A DNA stretch of 64,000 nucleotides from Apostichopus californicus (lineage: Eukaryota > Echinodermata > Holothuroidea > Aspidochirotida > Stichopodidae). A program made the position numbers and the translations under genes. The DNA is taken from the NCBI GenBank assembly GCA_020650975.1, contig JAIPMN010000454.1, forward strand, positions 5,357-69,356, written 5' to 3'. The notes beneath the pieces are model-generated. The model made no database searches and was not told where the DNA came from. It saw nothing but the letters and a program-made list of their open reading frames with translations. Shown piece after piece: positions 45,902 through 59,400 of the stretch; the stretch's first letter is position 1; each line of letters starts with the position of its first letter.

Positions 45902-48900
45902 TGCAGTCAGCCACCAATGAAGGTCTCCCAAAATACACCTTAGTGGTCCTTTGCTACAAAGATGTATTTGTAAAGTTTGCCATTTTTGTTCTTTTTCATG
46001 CCTAATTATGCATGCATTCCCTACCTCCCGGAATAGAAATACCTCAAACACAAAGTCTTTGAAAATTAGCCAGGTACATCCTCCATAGCCTATAACACCC
46101 TATTAAATATAATCTGCTAACATGTTCTAAAGAAAGGTCTTCTATTGTTCATTCATACAACCAAGATTTAGTCCTTGCATCTGGACTCCTCACTGTTTTT
46201 CTGGTGCTTATTAACAATTGCTCATTCGCCCCATTATCCCTGTCCTCGTTAACTATTACTCATAAATACTGAGTATTATTCATGATGCTCTCCAGTCACG
46301 CACAAAGTCAACAGAGGGAGCTGTCATACAGATCTTATCCTATCCTATAGTTTCATGAAACTCTGACACAATTTGGTGATTAGTGAGAAGGGAATCATTT
46401 GAAAAAATTTGCCAGGTTTCAAGTCAGACTTGTGTTTTCTACTAAAGGCACCTTTCTTCAATCGGTCAAGTAACTATTCTGTCTGCCTCTGCGTCTATAT
46501 ATTATATCACCGGGCGTGTTTGCATGCTTGTGAGCGCTTTCCTGCGATCATGTTACTTTGATTCAGAGATTACAGTACCTTAGGCTGGGCTAGACCAAGT
46601 CTTTGCTTCGATTCGGTACTCTGTTAACCGTATAGATGGTGAGCAATAGGACCAACACGACAGCGCCCTCTGTGTGGAGAGCCCCATTATTACTAAAGTA
46701 TTCTCTCTTTTAAACTCAGTAGAAAAACAATAGAGCAAATAGGCAGCAACATCATACCTTTCACGTGGTCCTATCTTACTTACTCCCCCACCTCATTTCG
46801 ATACATGAATCACTCAATTTCGAAACTTTTATTAACAACAGCCATTAAGATCCGGGTCAACCCTGTTGTGAAATTCTGTCTAACACGTTTCTCCCTTTTA
46901 TATTTGCCAACACCCAAAAATGTTGTACTTATTTCGTTCCCGAAGACCTCCCTTGAACCCTCCCCCTGGCTCCCAACCCCCACATCCTCTATAACTATAT
47001 GTCATTAGCAAGCCCCCGTATGATCCTTGGCATTGAAATCAAACAGAAATCATACTAAAAAGATACTCCTTTTCTAGTTTATTACTAATGCTGCGTCTGT
47101 GTCTGCTGACTCACAGAACGCACTTAATGACTGTATGACTCACGGAAACCTAACTCGTCAAAGACTACTTTAATTAAGGAACCGCACAAAAAACAAGGAA
47201 GAGAAAAGGTGGAGAACCGAGAGTCCAATAATGGCAAGTGTTGGTGAGCAGTCACATGCTACCAGTACAATGACGACATACTGTGTAAATAGCATCTGGT
47301 CATAACTGACTATCCTAGCTGATTCTCCTAAGTGAACATGACCACACGATTCCGGGACAAATTTATACGGTAAAGTTTACGGAAAAGTAAGCATTCAAAT
47401 TTCCTTTGCTGGGCAGCTATAATTTTGATCAATTTTCTGGGAGCCCGCACAGTGAGAGAAATAAGGGCAAAAAAAGCTTTCTGTCTTCAAACGGCGAGGG
47501 GCTGCAGTCGAAATCTACGTCCTAATTTTATGGGCAAACAAGAGGTCCCGGTGTCAAAGTTTGCAGCCGTCTGGGATTTTCTGTGAAACTTGTAGCCTCT
47601 ACGACCAATTACGGGTGTAGTGATGCAGGGCTTGTCGGACAAGGGTCTGCAAGAGTTGCCAGAGGTTAGAAACTTTAGACTATTTGATACATATATTGAA
47701 TGTTCAACCACCGTAATCTGTAAGATTGGCAATGGACATTCTTGCATATTAACATCTTTCCAAAGGCTAGACCATGATTAAGAGGATGGATGACTGAGAA
47801 GAAGAAGTAGAAAAACAGAGAAAGTGTTCCGATTATCTGAGTCTTGTAAGAAACCACTATGTGTAGTTCACAACTTAACTTTCTCAAAGTTGTTTAAATT
47901 CTCTGGAGAGCAATCCCCCCTCCCCCCCTCATTCTTCCAGTCCCTCCCTCCTCCAGTGCCCTCTTTCTCTCCCCCCCAGACTTGTTATGGCTTGTTTACA
48001 CCGACTGACCCGATAGTTCAACCCCGGTCTCTTTAGACCAGGCCGAGGGATATGTCAATCTTATTTACATGACAAATTTACATACATATCAGTATTCATA
48101 CATATATGACTTGTTATTAAGTTTTCTAATTTCTAATTTCTAAATTCTAATTTTTTGGCTATGTGATGTGATACATCTTCTAAATTTCAATAATTGTTCT
48201 CTTCTGACCATCCCTTTTCTTAGCAAATTAAATCTCCAAACAAACAAAAAAGATAAAGAGAGAAAAAACAATTGAAACAATGCACTTCCTTTAAAAAAGG
48301 AGTAAAAAGATATGAACTGAGAAATAAAACAGCTCTTAAAAATTTTGCCTTTAGTCCCTATTTTTTCTTGTTTTTTTTTGGGGGGGGGAGGGGGTTTCTT
48401 TGTTTTTTAACAAAATAAACATGACAAAAACAGGCATTCCCACAAATTTGATCCTCTGCATGAAATCTGTCCCTACTGGTAGTATCCAAAGATTATATGT
48501 CTCGAGAGAGAAAGATGACTCTAACGACTGGGCAGGCTCCTGCTCCAGTTAAACTTGAACCACATAAAAGAAAGAGATTGGATATCAAATATTACTTTAT
48601 AGTTTTTTGTGTTTTTTTGTTTAAATCTCATGTGTTTCATAAAAAGTAAAAAAAATCACTCCAAAGTGTAAAAAAACAACCTGTGTCTTCTATTTCCTGA
48701 AATTGTTTTACGGATTTTCATATCGAACACTTGAACTAGATTATTGGACAGACGAAAGTTATATTTAATGGAATTTTTTACTAGTCGTGAAATTTCTTAC
48801 ACCAAGTAAATCTTGACCGTGTCAGTGTAGCAGATGCAGTCAGATGTTTCTCCATACCTTAATATGTTGCCAGGTCTACTACTTCTACAACCTTCCCCTC

Positions 48901-51900
48901 CCCACTTCTAAATAAAGCTTAATTCAACCCCTTTTAAGACATAGGCTGACTTCTCCTAGGAATGAACTAGTTCGTAACAATCTTAGGTGAAAGTTTGGTG
49001 TATTCTACTTTGGAGTTATCTATACAGCACTACCTACAGTATGTCCTTATAGGCAGTATAGTCTCTATGGCGCTACACACCAGACGCCAAACCATGGGAA
49101 GAATATTCTTCCAATTGATGCAGAATCTAATCGGCTGATTATCATCAACATCATCATCTCTCAAGAAACCATATTATGTCACGACTGAAGTGCTTACATT
49201 TCAACATGAATATTCCTGAAACCCCCCACTACAGACAGCTATGATGTCGACGAGGTGTAGAGCACGCCAGAGATATCTGCCGTGTTTAGATCAAGTCAAA
49301 TTAACGAAGCAAATGATATCACCACACACACACACTCACTCACTCACATATATACATCTGCACTGGATTACGTTTTAACGTCAAAACAACATGCTTTGCA
49401 TGCACGTACGTACAAATCAGAAATATATCCTAAACCAAGTGCTGGAATAATTAGTACAATATGCTGAACTGCCCGACCAGCCAAATCTGAAGATGACGCG
49501 GGGAGGACGCTGCTTGCAGAGAAAAACAAATAATATTACAGCACGGTAGATGGATTGGACAATGCTAGTGACAACAATGAAGGTTCATTGTCCCATAATA
49601 ACCTCTCACGCAACCTCTCCCTTGCTAAATGCCCTTTCTCCTTTCCCCCATCCCTATCAGATTCACATAATTTATATCTGAAGAAATATTCATTATTCAT
49701 CAATGTTAGATTGTAAAATCAAACAAAATTTTGCTCCATAGGACTGCATGTCCCCATCCCCACCATAACTACAACATGAATATATAAACAGAACTTAGGT
49801 GACGAAAATACAATCAACCGGTTCACACATCAAATAAGAAATTAGTGATGTCACAAAAACAATAGGGAAGGAATGCTTCCTTAGTATATCCAACATCTGC
49901 ACCCACCCTTCATTCACCTCCCCTCACCCTCTCCCCCCCCCCAAACACAAACAGGCATGTTCAGTTTCTCTTCAGTGGACCTACTATTTGATTACTCACC
50001 AGTATTCTCTAACTGCATATTAAATTTATACATCAAATTATTATTTTCCATTTTGGTAACATTTCAACCAGCTTCTTGTATCAAAGAATCAGATGATTTC
50101 ACCGAACTACTTGACAAACCCTCTTTTTAAGTTTTTCATCCAACGAATTATGTCATTAAGTATTTAATGTTTCCATTCCATTGTAAAGGTCATATTTTTT
50201 ATAATCAAAAGCCAAGTGCAATCAGTAAAAGGAGTAGGTATGTCTTCATAATTTGAATGGAAGCATAAACCATTCACACTAAATTAGGCTGCATTTTTAA
50301 AAGAATTAAGGATTTACTACTCTATATACTATATTTCCCATGTCCAAAAGATGTACGATGCATTTTACCATAGCTGTGTAGGGCCAGTAATGGAAGTTAT
50401 CCATCGCAAGTCTGTGACAACATTTCCAACGTCATTGGGCCTGCTTTCATTTCTGCTGGGACGTTATAATATATAACCCACGAACCAACATCTCCATTCC
50501 CCACACGACCAACATTTCAATCAAATGAGAAGAATTGCTTGTTTTTTCCTTCTTTCTTCCGTTTTTTTTTTTTTTTTTTTGTATTGAGAAACAGTCAATT
50601 TGTTGAAAACAGAAAATTTTCTATTATGAAATCTGTAAATGCTTTTTGAGAGTCTGAGACCATCAGGGCACTGCACTCGGCCTTGGATAACCTCTTCTAT
50701 GAGTACAATCGACGACATCAACTTGTTTAAACATTGTCAAAACTGCAAAAACAAAATTCAAGAGCCCTTTTTTTTCCTTCAATTCTACATTTAACTGACT
50801 GCAAATTGTTAAAATTTTGATTTAATAGATGCTGACAGCAATATCACAATTTTTGGCAAAATTCTAAAAAGTTTCCTCCAGAACCACATGGCATCCATAC
50901 ACGTATAACACTGTGCGGAATACATGCTTCAAGCTTCTTTTTTTCTTCGGGTGGAATTCCGAGCAAGCAATGGACAGTACAAGACAAATTTCTCTTTCGA
51001 GAGTTTGCTTTACCTCTATAGGCACAGTGCCTTAAGCCCACAGTACCACCCCTGACTGATCACCCCCCCCCCCTCGGACCTTTACAGAGGTACAGTACCA
51101 CCCCTAAATGTTCCCCCCTCCTCGGACCTTTACAGAGGTACAGTACCACCCCTGACTGTTTCCCCCTCCTCGGACCTTTACAGAGGTACAGTACATAGCT
51201 ACATCATCTACAACAACAGCAGCAAGTTCTCGGAATAGAACAGTAATAAGAGGGTAGAAACTGATATATGCGTGAAGCGGTGAAAACAGCTCATAAAGAT
51301 TTATCTGATACTGATCAGCAGATAGGCTGGCTTTGATGAGCATTCGCATTTACCATGTAATATGTTAATAGATCGGTTAACAACAACAGTATTGTCACAA
51401 TGAGAAGCCTGTATATAATGGGAGAGTAGATGTTTTACCTTCTGTAATGGCACTATGACTTCTCTAGTTTAACAATTACAGGGATGATTCTGTTGAACAG
51501 GCATATGACTATATATATACTAAACAATTAAGAAATAATTGGCCAATAATTTCATTTTGACTGCACTGCTTTCGTGAGTTCAGATGCATTTGACTTGGTC
51601 ACATTACAGCTATGAGCTCGTTCTGATCAAGACGCATACTGTATATCATTCACACACAATTTAGATAAGCTTTAAAAACTTCCATAAATGTTAAATTCAA
51701 TGATTCAATCCAACACAATGCCTAATTTGCCTAATTTGGTATTACTGCTAGTGTAATTACTTGGTCAAGACTGTTAAAACAAATGGCTTTCATGTTGGGA
51801 TACTTTGTGTTCAGTTTAAACACAGTAAAGAGTGCTGAATGGGTTTCATTTCAAGAGTCAATTTACGGAATTATCTTCCTATTCAATAAATTGCTATTGA

Positions 51901-52459
51901 ACTTGAAGCGTATCAGTGAACAAAATCATTTTTCCAAGCATTGTTGGTGACTCAGTCATCCAGGGACCTCTGCGGCATGTGTTTTAACTATTGTTAGCCT
52001 AAAGGATAACATTGAATTCTGAGGTGACTTTCAGGTAACTTTTTCAAACTGAACAAGTTGCATTATAATGATTATATACGGATTTACTTATTTAATCTGC
52101 CAAAGTTACAGAAAAGTTATAAGAGCTCATATATACTGCATCTTTAGTTTAGTACAGAAAATCCAATTCTGCAACGTAATGTAGTTTTATGGCATGATAG
52201 AGGTTGAGGATGTCAAATTAAGGTCATCAAGTGATCTTTCTATTTCCTGTTTTGTAATAAAAAAAAGGTCATATTTTGTTCAAATAATAATTGGATGTGG
52301 TGGATGGATAATGTTACTGTCACCAGCTATGCATTGCTCTTACATATTAAAACAATGGGAATCCTTCTGGCATTCCCATTTGTGACAGTGGCTATATCTT
52401 TTTCGAAAACACAATTTACCAACTTTCTGCCTTTCTTCTCAAAGTCAATATGCAACTAA
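45902..52459. other. No gene recognised
   Basis: A slightly GC-richer patch at about 47410-47680 has an acceptor-like TGGCAACTCTTGCAG on the minus strand and an 86-codon minus-strand frame, but no consistent exon model. The rest is AT-rich with homopolymers. Confidence 0.3.
51041..51194. repeat. 48-bp tandem repeat, three copies
   Basis: Each unit contains AGTACCACCCCT, a C-rich stretch and CTCGGACCTTTACAGAGGTA. Copies differ at a few positions and in C-run length. Confidence 0.85.
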
Positions 52460-52488
52460 GGGGGGGGGGGGGGGGCNCCCCCCCCCCA
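52460..52488. other. G-run/C-run junction with an ambiguous base
   Basis: Sixteen G are followed by C, N (52477) and about ten C. A G-run meeting a C-run around an N suggests an assembly or base-calling problem in a homopolymer rather than true sequence. Confidence 0.7.
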
Positions 52489-52940
52489 CCAGTGACACCT
52501 AGAAACATCTCAGCAATAAACACAGTCACTAAAAGCAGCAATGACAACTGTTTTTCAATGGCACATTTTGTCCTCTTACCTGAAAACTTCTCCTTAACAC
52601 TGGTAAGAGCATCAAGGGTCTTCCAACTGGATGTTTGAATTTAACATTCAATATAAGGGATACCAACACCCGAGATGCCTTACTTATGATTTTGAGTTTC
52701 TTTTAAAATGAGTTTAAACATATATCGACAATGAAAAATGGATGAAAAGATTCGGCCATGTCACCGATAGTGATCGCAGAAAACCCAGACCCGATGAATG
52801 ATGTATAATACATGTATAAATCAAGACGACAATGAAACGTAGAGTAAACAAAGAACACATGTAAGGGGGGGAGGGGGGAGACACCATTGACACCTAGAAA
52901 CGTCTCAGCAATAAACATGGTGAATAAAAGCAGCAATGAC
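52488..52940. repeat. Direct repeat of ~58 bp, two copies about 395 bp apart
   Basis: The segment starting at 52488 (GACACCTAGAAAC, TCTCAGCAATAAACA, AAAAGCAGCAATGACA) recurs near 52883-52940 with few changes. Each copy follows a G- or C-rich homopolymer. Confidence 0.75.
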
Positions 52941-52983
52941 AGGCGTTGGGCGGGTGTGGGGGGTGGGGGGTGGGGGGGGGGGG

Positions 52984-53184
<201 letters not shown>

Positions 53185-53641
53185 ATTGAAACAAAAGAAA
53201 AAGTAATGATTACAAACTATGAACTTCACAAGCCTGACAAGACTGTCATAAAGACAACTTTTAATTTTTTAAGAGATGACTTCGAAATGAGAAGAAGAGA
53301 AGGGAAACAGAAAAATAAATTCAAAATAGTGACAACAACGGACTCGGAATTAAAGAGGGGGGGGGGTGTAAGTAAACCAACAAATGAGTAACAGGTGCGG
53401 TGTTAAAAGTAAAAGTTCCACACACAAAAAAGGGTGGGGGAAATAATAGAGTAATTAGTTTTCTGATAGAGAGACCACAGGAAACACCACTGTGTGCAAG
53501 TAATATATATATAATGTTCAAAATCATACATGCATTTTGCCTGGCACTGGTAAAGTCTGTAGGGCTGGAGGGGCCCGCGGAGCTTCTTTCTGTTAAATAT
53601 GCTGAATGGAAGAGCAACAGAAACGAATGTTATCATTTAAC

Positions 53642-53687
53642 CATCATCATCATCAACATCAACATCATCATCATCAACATCATCATC
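53642..53687. repeat. (CAT/CAA)n microsatellite
   Basis: About 15 trinucleotides, CATCATCATCAACATCAAC type. Confidence 0.85.
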
Positions 53688-54621
53688 TCAAGTGAAAAAG
53701 TTTCACAAGAACAAACTTACACAAGAACAACAAAAATATTAAAAGTATATATCTGAAAACCAAAAGATTCTTGAGAACAGTTTGTATGCATGTCATTCTT
53801 TACATAATTGATGCTTTTTTCTGCCCTTTCTTTTCGGTTGTTATTAATATTATTATTTAATTATATATTATTATTGCTGGTCAAAGTAATGTCTGACCAA
53901 TTTATGGATTTATGATGATTTTGGATGAATATGAATATTTTGTGATGCAGCAGCTTTGTGATATCGATGGAAATGGACAAGCTTATATCTCAACTGAAAT
54001 GACCTTTGTGTGAAAGGGGAGTGTGGTGAGAAGGCACCAGGGGCAGGGGGAAGAGGGGGGAGGGATGATGGGGAAATAAGTATGAATGTACATAACAGAC
54101 TAAATCATATTGATTGTTATGAGTAGATCAAAATGAGAAAAAAATATGTTGACATCATCTTCAAAAATGAGATACAGTGAATTTAATATTAAAGCATGAT
54201 TAGAAAACATACTGAAGAACCTGATGTAAAACCAAAGGGAGCCACTGAATTGTTTTGCAAAACAAATTACGTAACAGACAGGTATATAAACCCAACAGAT
54301 ACTTCTAACATCGGTTTGGCTAACATCATGTCGTACTCTAGGCATATATTTGAGAACATTAAAGCAATCACAGAAGCATTTTAGTAGAACATTTTTTAGT
54401 AGAATTTGAGGCCAATCACTCACCCATGGTGGTGGATACTATATATAATACTTTGTTCCATCTATATGCAAATTCAGGTCTACTTTCACACAATTGTCTT
54501 ATTTCTCCTTGCAGTAGTTATTGTTATAAACCTCCTCCTGAGAAACCAATATCAACTCACTAACTTTGAATTTGCTTAATGTGTCTGCGCTATTCTTGTT
54601 TCGTGTATGTGTTTGTCGTGT

Positions 54622-54850
54622 TTGTAGTGCGCGTGTGCGCGACAAATGTCGGCATCACTGGCCACGTAAACGATACCTACATGACTGCATAGCCAACTCA
54701 TTCTGAGCCTGTCAGGGTGGTGCTCACAAGCAGCCTCACTTTGTGTATATGACTATATTCCCTGGTGTGCTGTCCGCCTAAAAAGATAACACCATGAACA
54801 ACAGGCACTAAACAATACTGCGTATTTGTAGGCAAGTGCAGTTTTTGTTT
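54622..54850 (+). repeat. Dispersed repeat, copy B
   Basis: Diverged partner of 35641-35930. It begins TGTAGTGCGCGTGTGCGC and keeps CATAGCCAACTCATTCTGAG and the CCATGAACAAC block. It lacks the inner segment that holds the right inverted motif. Confidence 0.65.
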
Positions 54851-56047
54851 TGTATTGTTTTCTGTTTGTGCTGTTGTTGTGCATCATTCTGATTGGACAA
54901 TACAGATATATATAAATAGTCGATCTGGTAAAACAGCACACCTAGATCAACAGTCGCTCAAAATACATAATACCATGGAATGCCATATACATACTTTACC
55001 ATTGTAATCTAACAACATGACTTGGGCCTATCCTTAACAACCCATTGAACTGGTTACAAAACCCACAACTATTACTCAATTAGTAGATAATAATCATTTG
55101 CTACCAACCTTACCACCCTTTACGAAATTGTTCATGTAGAAAGGTTACACCCAACTGTGAATCAAAACAATCGGCATTGAATATTTATGAAAGCAGTTTG
55201 TGAAAGCTAGCTTAAACGGAAGAAACTCGAGCATGCGGTGAGCACACAATCTGCTTCACAGGTGAAAAATAAAACCTGCATAGAGTGCTATCTTTCAAAT
55301 CAAACACTTTGGATGAAAATGTATAACAAAACAGAGGAGCCAAACTTATAAAAGACTTCACTTTACGAAGTATGTTTTTAAGTTAAACTGTATACAATTA
55401 AAGCAGCTTGTAATGTGAAATATTCCTGAAAGTTTATCAATATCCTATATAGAATATACACTTTAGATTAATGCATCCAACTATAGTCCAGTACACACAT
55501 CACCACAACTTTCCACCAGACTTTTCACATAAATGATTCTGACAAAGTTTGATTTGTTTCTGGGGCAACATGTTTCCAATCAGTTTTGACCAGTTGTAAA
55601 GATTTACATTTTCAGTAGAGTAATGCAAAAAAAAAAAAAAAACCTTTTACTATCACTAAGATTGGTGCTATGTGAATTTCCTCACTGATTTGTAATAGAC
55701 CTGTGTTAAGACCAGGATGAACAGACGCTAGTATTTCAATCAATCTTATTTGCTAATTGCAATGTATCGATTGAATGCAATACACAACCAGATTCTAAGG
55801 ATCCCTTTTCAACAGCATGTTGGTATGCTGGAAGAACTTTTGTAATGTAGAAAGCCCAGATTCTACATATATAACTTGACAAGACCCTAGTTTTAAGTTT
55901 AGGGGGTTCTGTTAACTGGTGTGTTTTGCTTCATAGTGGGTACAATCGTATTGTACACCACATTGTCAATTACTTGCATGTTGACAAAGTTTTACTTAGC
56001 TCCATTGAATCAAAACAAACCATTAACAAAGTCCTACAAATTTACAT

Positions 56048-56263
56048 GTAGGCCTATCACATAGACCCAATTCCATTACATAGTAAACTCACTTGAATTT
56101 TAATATGCCTATCCCTTAGATACTGTTAACTCACTTTAGTAGTGACAGACCTATCATGAGGTACCAAATCCACTATATACTGTAGTAATCTCAATTGAAT
56201 TGTAATAGGCCTATCCTGTAGGTACCAATTCCACTACATAGTACACTGTAGTTACTTTAATTG
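56048..56263. repeat. Diverged ~60-bp tandem repeat, about four units
   Basis: Units open with (A)GGCCTATC or AGACCTATC, then GTACCAA(T/A)TCCACTA and TAGTAAACTCA-like sequence. Divergence is much higher than in the neighbouring 41-bp repeat, so it is older. Confidence 0.65.
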
Positions 56264-56283
56264 TATGCACTGTTACTGTGTAC

Positions 56284-56433
56284 ATACCAAGACACTACTC
56301 ACCATACCAAGACAATACTCACATACCAAGACACTATTCACCAGATACCAAGACAATACTCACATACCAAGACACTATTCACCAGATACCAAGACAATAC
56401 TCACATATCATACCAAGACACTACTCACATATC
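56284..56433. repeat. ~20/41-bp tandem repeat
   Basis: ATACCAAGACAATACTCAC alternates with ATACCAAGACACTATTCACC, forming a 41-bp dimer repeated about three times and partial units. Confidence 0.85.
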
Positions 56434-59400
56434 AAGTACAGGTTTTGTGGTCCAGCAATTGCTTTAATAAAGTACAATTCATTCAGTTGGTTGAATATCA
56501 ACGTAATGGTGTCATCAACAGTCCTAGTTACTTAACTTAGAAATTTAAACACAAATTTTAGGAGTCAACTTCCAATTTTTAACAGGTAGTTCAGTGTAAT
56601 TATTACACTGAGGTTTGCTGTAGATTACAATAACCAAAATGTTGGATGTGGTTTCTTTCATCTCAAAAGAAATCCCTACATGGTCTGACTCAGTACCCCT
56701 ACCATCCCTCCTACTCCCCATCGCCCAATCAGAACATGAGTATCTTACTTTCACCCATTGACCAATCAGAACATGAGTAGTATCTTACTTTCAGTGTCGT
56801 ATGTTGACATTCATGTGAAACCTGGTGTCCCTGACAAAAAACACATTTACCAGGAAACACTGATAGTTTCAGTTTCAGATACCTAGCAATAGAAAGTCTC
56901 CCATGATATAACTGAACTTGCGTTTCAATATATTTTTTGATACCATGTTTTCTTGCATTGATTTTCTATAAATTATCAATTTATAATTTCAATACCAAAG
57001 ACCCAACCAAAGTATATATGCTTGACTAGTGATAGTTTCTTTCAAATAGTGAAGAAGATGTCTTATTTCTGCTTTGCAAGTTGCTTAATTATACATATAC
57101 ACTCTTTTGAAAAAAATTGTGGAAAACAAATTCATAAAAGAAACCATAACCAGTTATTTCCCAATTTCCAGTGCTTTCCCACGGTCATTAACCAGTTATT
57201 TCCCACACTTAGTTTTAGGATGTTCGTTTGGTGAAACAACATAGCAAGCTAGTCTGATGGACTGCAATCTGTCATTGAGCAATGGTTAATACAAGGTTTG
57301 TAGAAAAAATGGTGACAGAAACCCAAAAGGCTGCTTTAAAGAAAAAATTGCTAAATTAAATGTTTTTTTTTTTTATTGTGTCCTACATTTTGATTTCTTC
57401 CTTTCTTACTTTGTTTTCTTACAGTAAGTTTCATAACACCTTTACTAAATTCTCGACAACAAAGAAAGCTACACATATTTCAATTGTTTCATAATTCACT
57501 TGTCAACATACCTAGCCATTGATAGTGCTAGTAACTGATTACGATATCACTTTAAACAGTGATGTGCGCTAACATGGACACTGCTGCACATCTATCATTT
57601 AAGCAAAGTTACATCCACAGTGTGGGCTTGCTGTTGTTACCTGAAACTTTTCTTAACTTTCAACAAATTTGCCAACTTCACCAACAAGAGCATAAAACTG
57701 TCAGAACTTTAAATTGATGATCATTTAACATGTAGCAAGCATATATATCTATATAACCACTTTTTCTAAGTCAAATCTTATAAAATATTTCAGAGCAAGT
57801 ATCAAGAACTGAAAAAGTGTTGAGATGGTTTACACAATTACTCTCTGTAATATCGTGTGAGCTACTACCTTGCGGATAAGGACCCATGTAGTCCCACGAA
57901 AAAATAGGAAATAAACCAAAATTCCCATTCCAGAGCAATACACAATGTCACTGGTCAACAGAATGGTCCCCCCCCCCCCTCCCCCTACCCCATCATCGTT
58001 TTTTCTTTGCGTAACGCTTATTTCTAACCTTTCTCATGCAGAAAAGAATTTATAATGCCAAAGGAATAATTTGTCTTTTGAAATGTTATAAAATCAGAGG
58101 ATATGATTTGAGTACCTACACAAAACATCCGTAATAAATAAAATTAAAAAAATTAAAAAATAAAACAAAATATAGTTGAATTAACATAGCAAAATGAAAA
58201 AAAAACATATTCTATTTAACTGTCCCTCTATTCCAGTTAGTAGTATTTTTGGTTAATGAAGCATGCAAATTTCCTTCGACAATGGCTTCTGCATTTCCGC
58301 ACTTGAAGACGGTAATTAGTTAAGACAAAGGAGATGAAAACCTCACTCGAGACACTGTTCATTAACTTCCTGTCATATAAAGGAGTTAATCATCTATGCG
58401 CATACATATATGAGTGTGTATATAAATGTCTCTTTACACTACAATGGTTTCACATGGACTGCTGCCAATCAGGTCACTAGAGTGACAACACAGCTGCTGA
58501 GAAGGCTCTTCACAAGTTTCAAGATAATAATGATGCAACGTATAAAGAACTGAGGGAGCACCCTACCCTACCAATCTTCCTCCATTGTCACATTTAAGGT
58601 ATAAATTCTCTTGAACATGCTTTAAAATATTTGGGTGCAACCGTAAGAGCGGTGGGGAGGGGGGACACATATTGCTAAGATCCCCCTTTTTTTCTCAAAG
58701 TTTTTGCTATGACCCTGTACCTTCATCTGGTAGATGTGTGATCAATAACAGTATCACAGCAAATGACAATTGATTAAACAGTAACCTGTCCCCCCTCCCA
58801 CCACCATCCCACCACCATCCCCCCTCCCCTCAATCGAGATTCCACGATATGCTACGATTTGGGGCCCATACTTACCAACTTGTTTCAGTATACTACACAC
58901 AAAATAACAATAAACACAAGCAAAACCATTAATAATATCCAGCTCTGTTCTTAACCCCAGACTCAGAAATATTGCAAAAACAGTATAATTGAAGGAAGGA
59001 CCTTGATTTTTCTCCTTTTCTTTGTTTACTTTGATTCCATTTCTTTTTGTTACCTATTTGTAAAAAAAAAAAAAAAAATGAAAAAACTGGCTATGCCTTA
59101 TTGAAGATAAAAAAAAATATGTTTATTTGTTGAGCTCACCCATGTGGAGATTACTAAAGTACAAAGAAAGTTCAAAAGGAGAATATAATAATAGATGTGC
59201 AGCTATAAGGGCAGTGTATATATAGCATGGTAAACCTGTTATACAGTAGGTCACCATTGAGAGTTTAAGATGAACCATTCTCTCCTCTGGAATGTGTACA
59301 GTGTTAGGGGACAAACATCTTCATTGTCCATGTGTCTTTGTGTTGACAACTAAGACAATGAAAAGACAAAGGAGAGGCTGTGAAGGCATTTAATGAGGCA

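Noticed and set aside
47487-47747. 86-codon minus-strand frame with an acceptor-like TTGCAG
   Set aside because: The frame does not start or end at usable splice sites consistently and has no recognisable domain.
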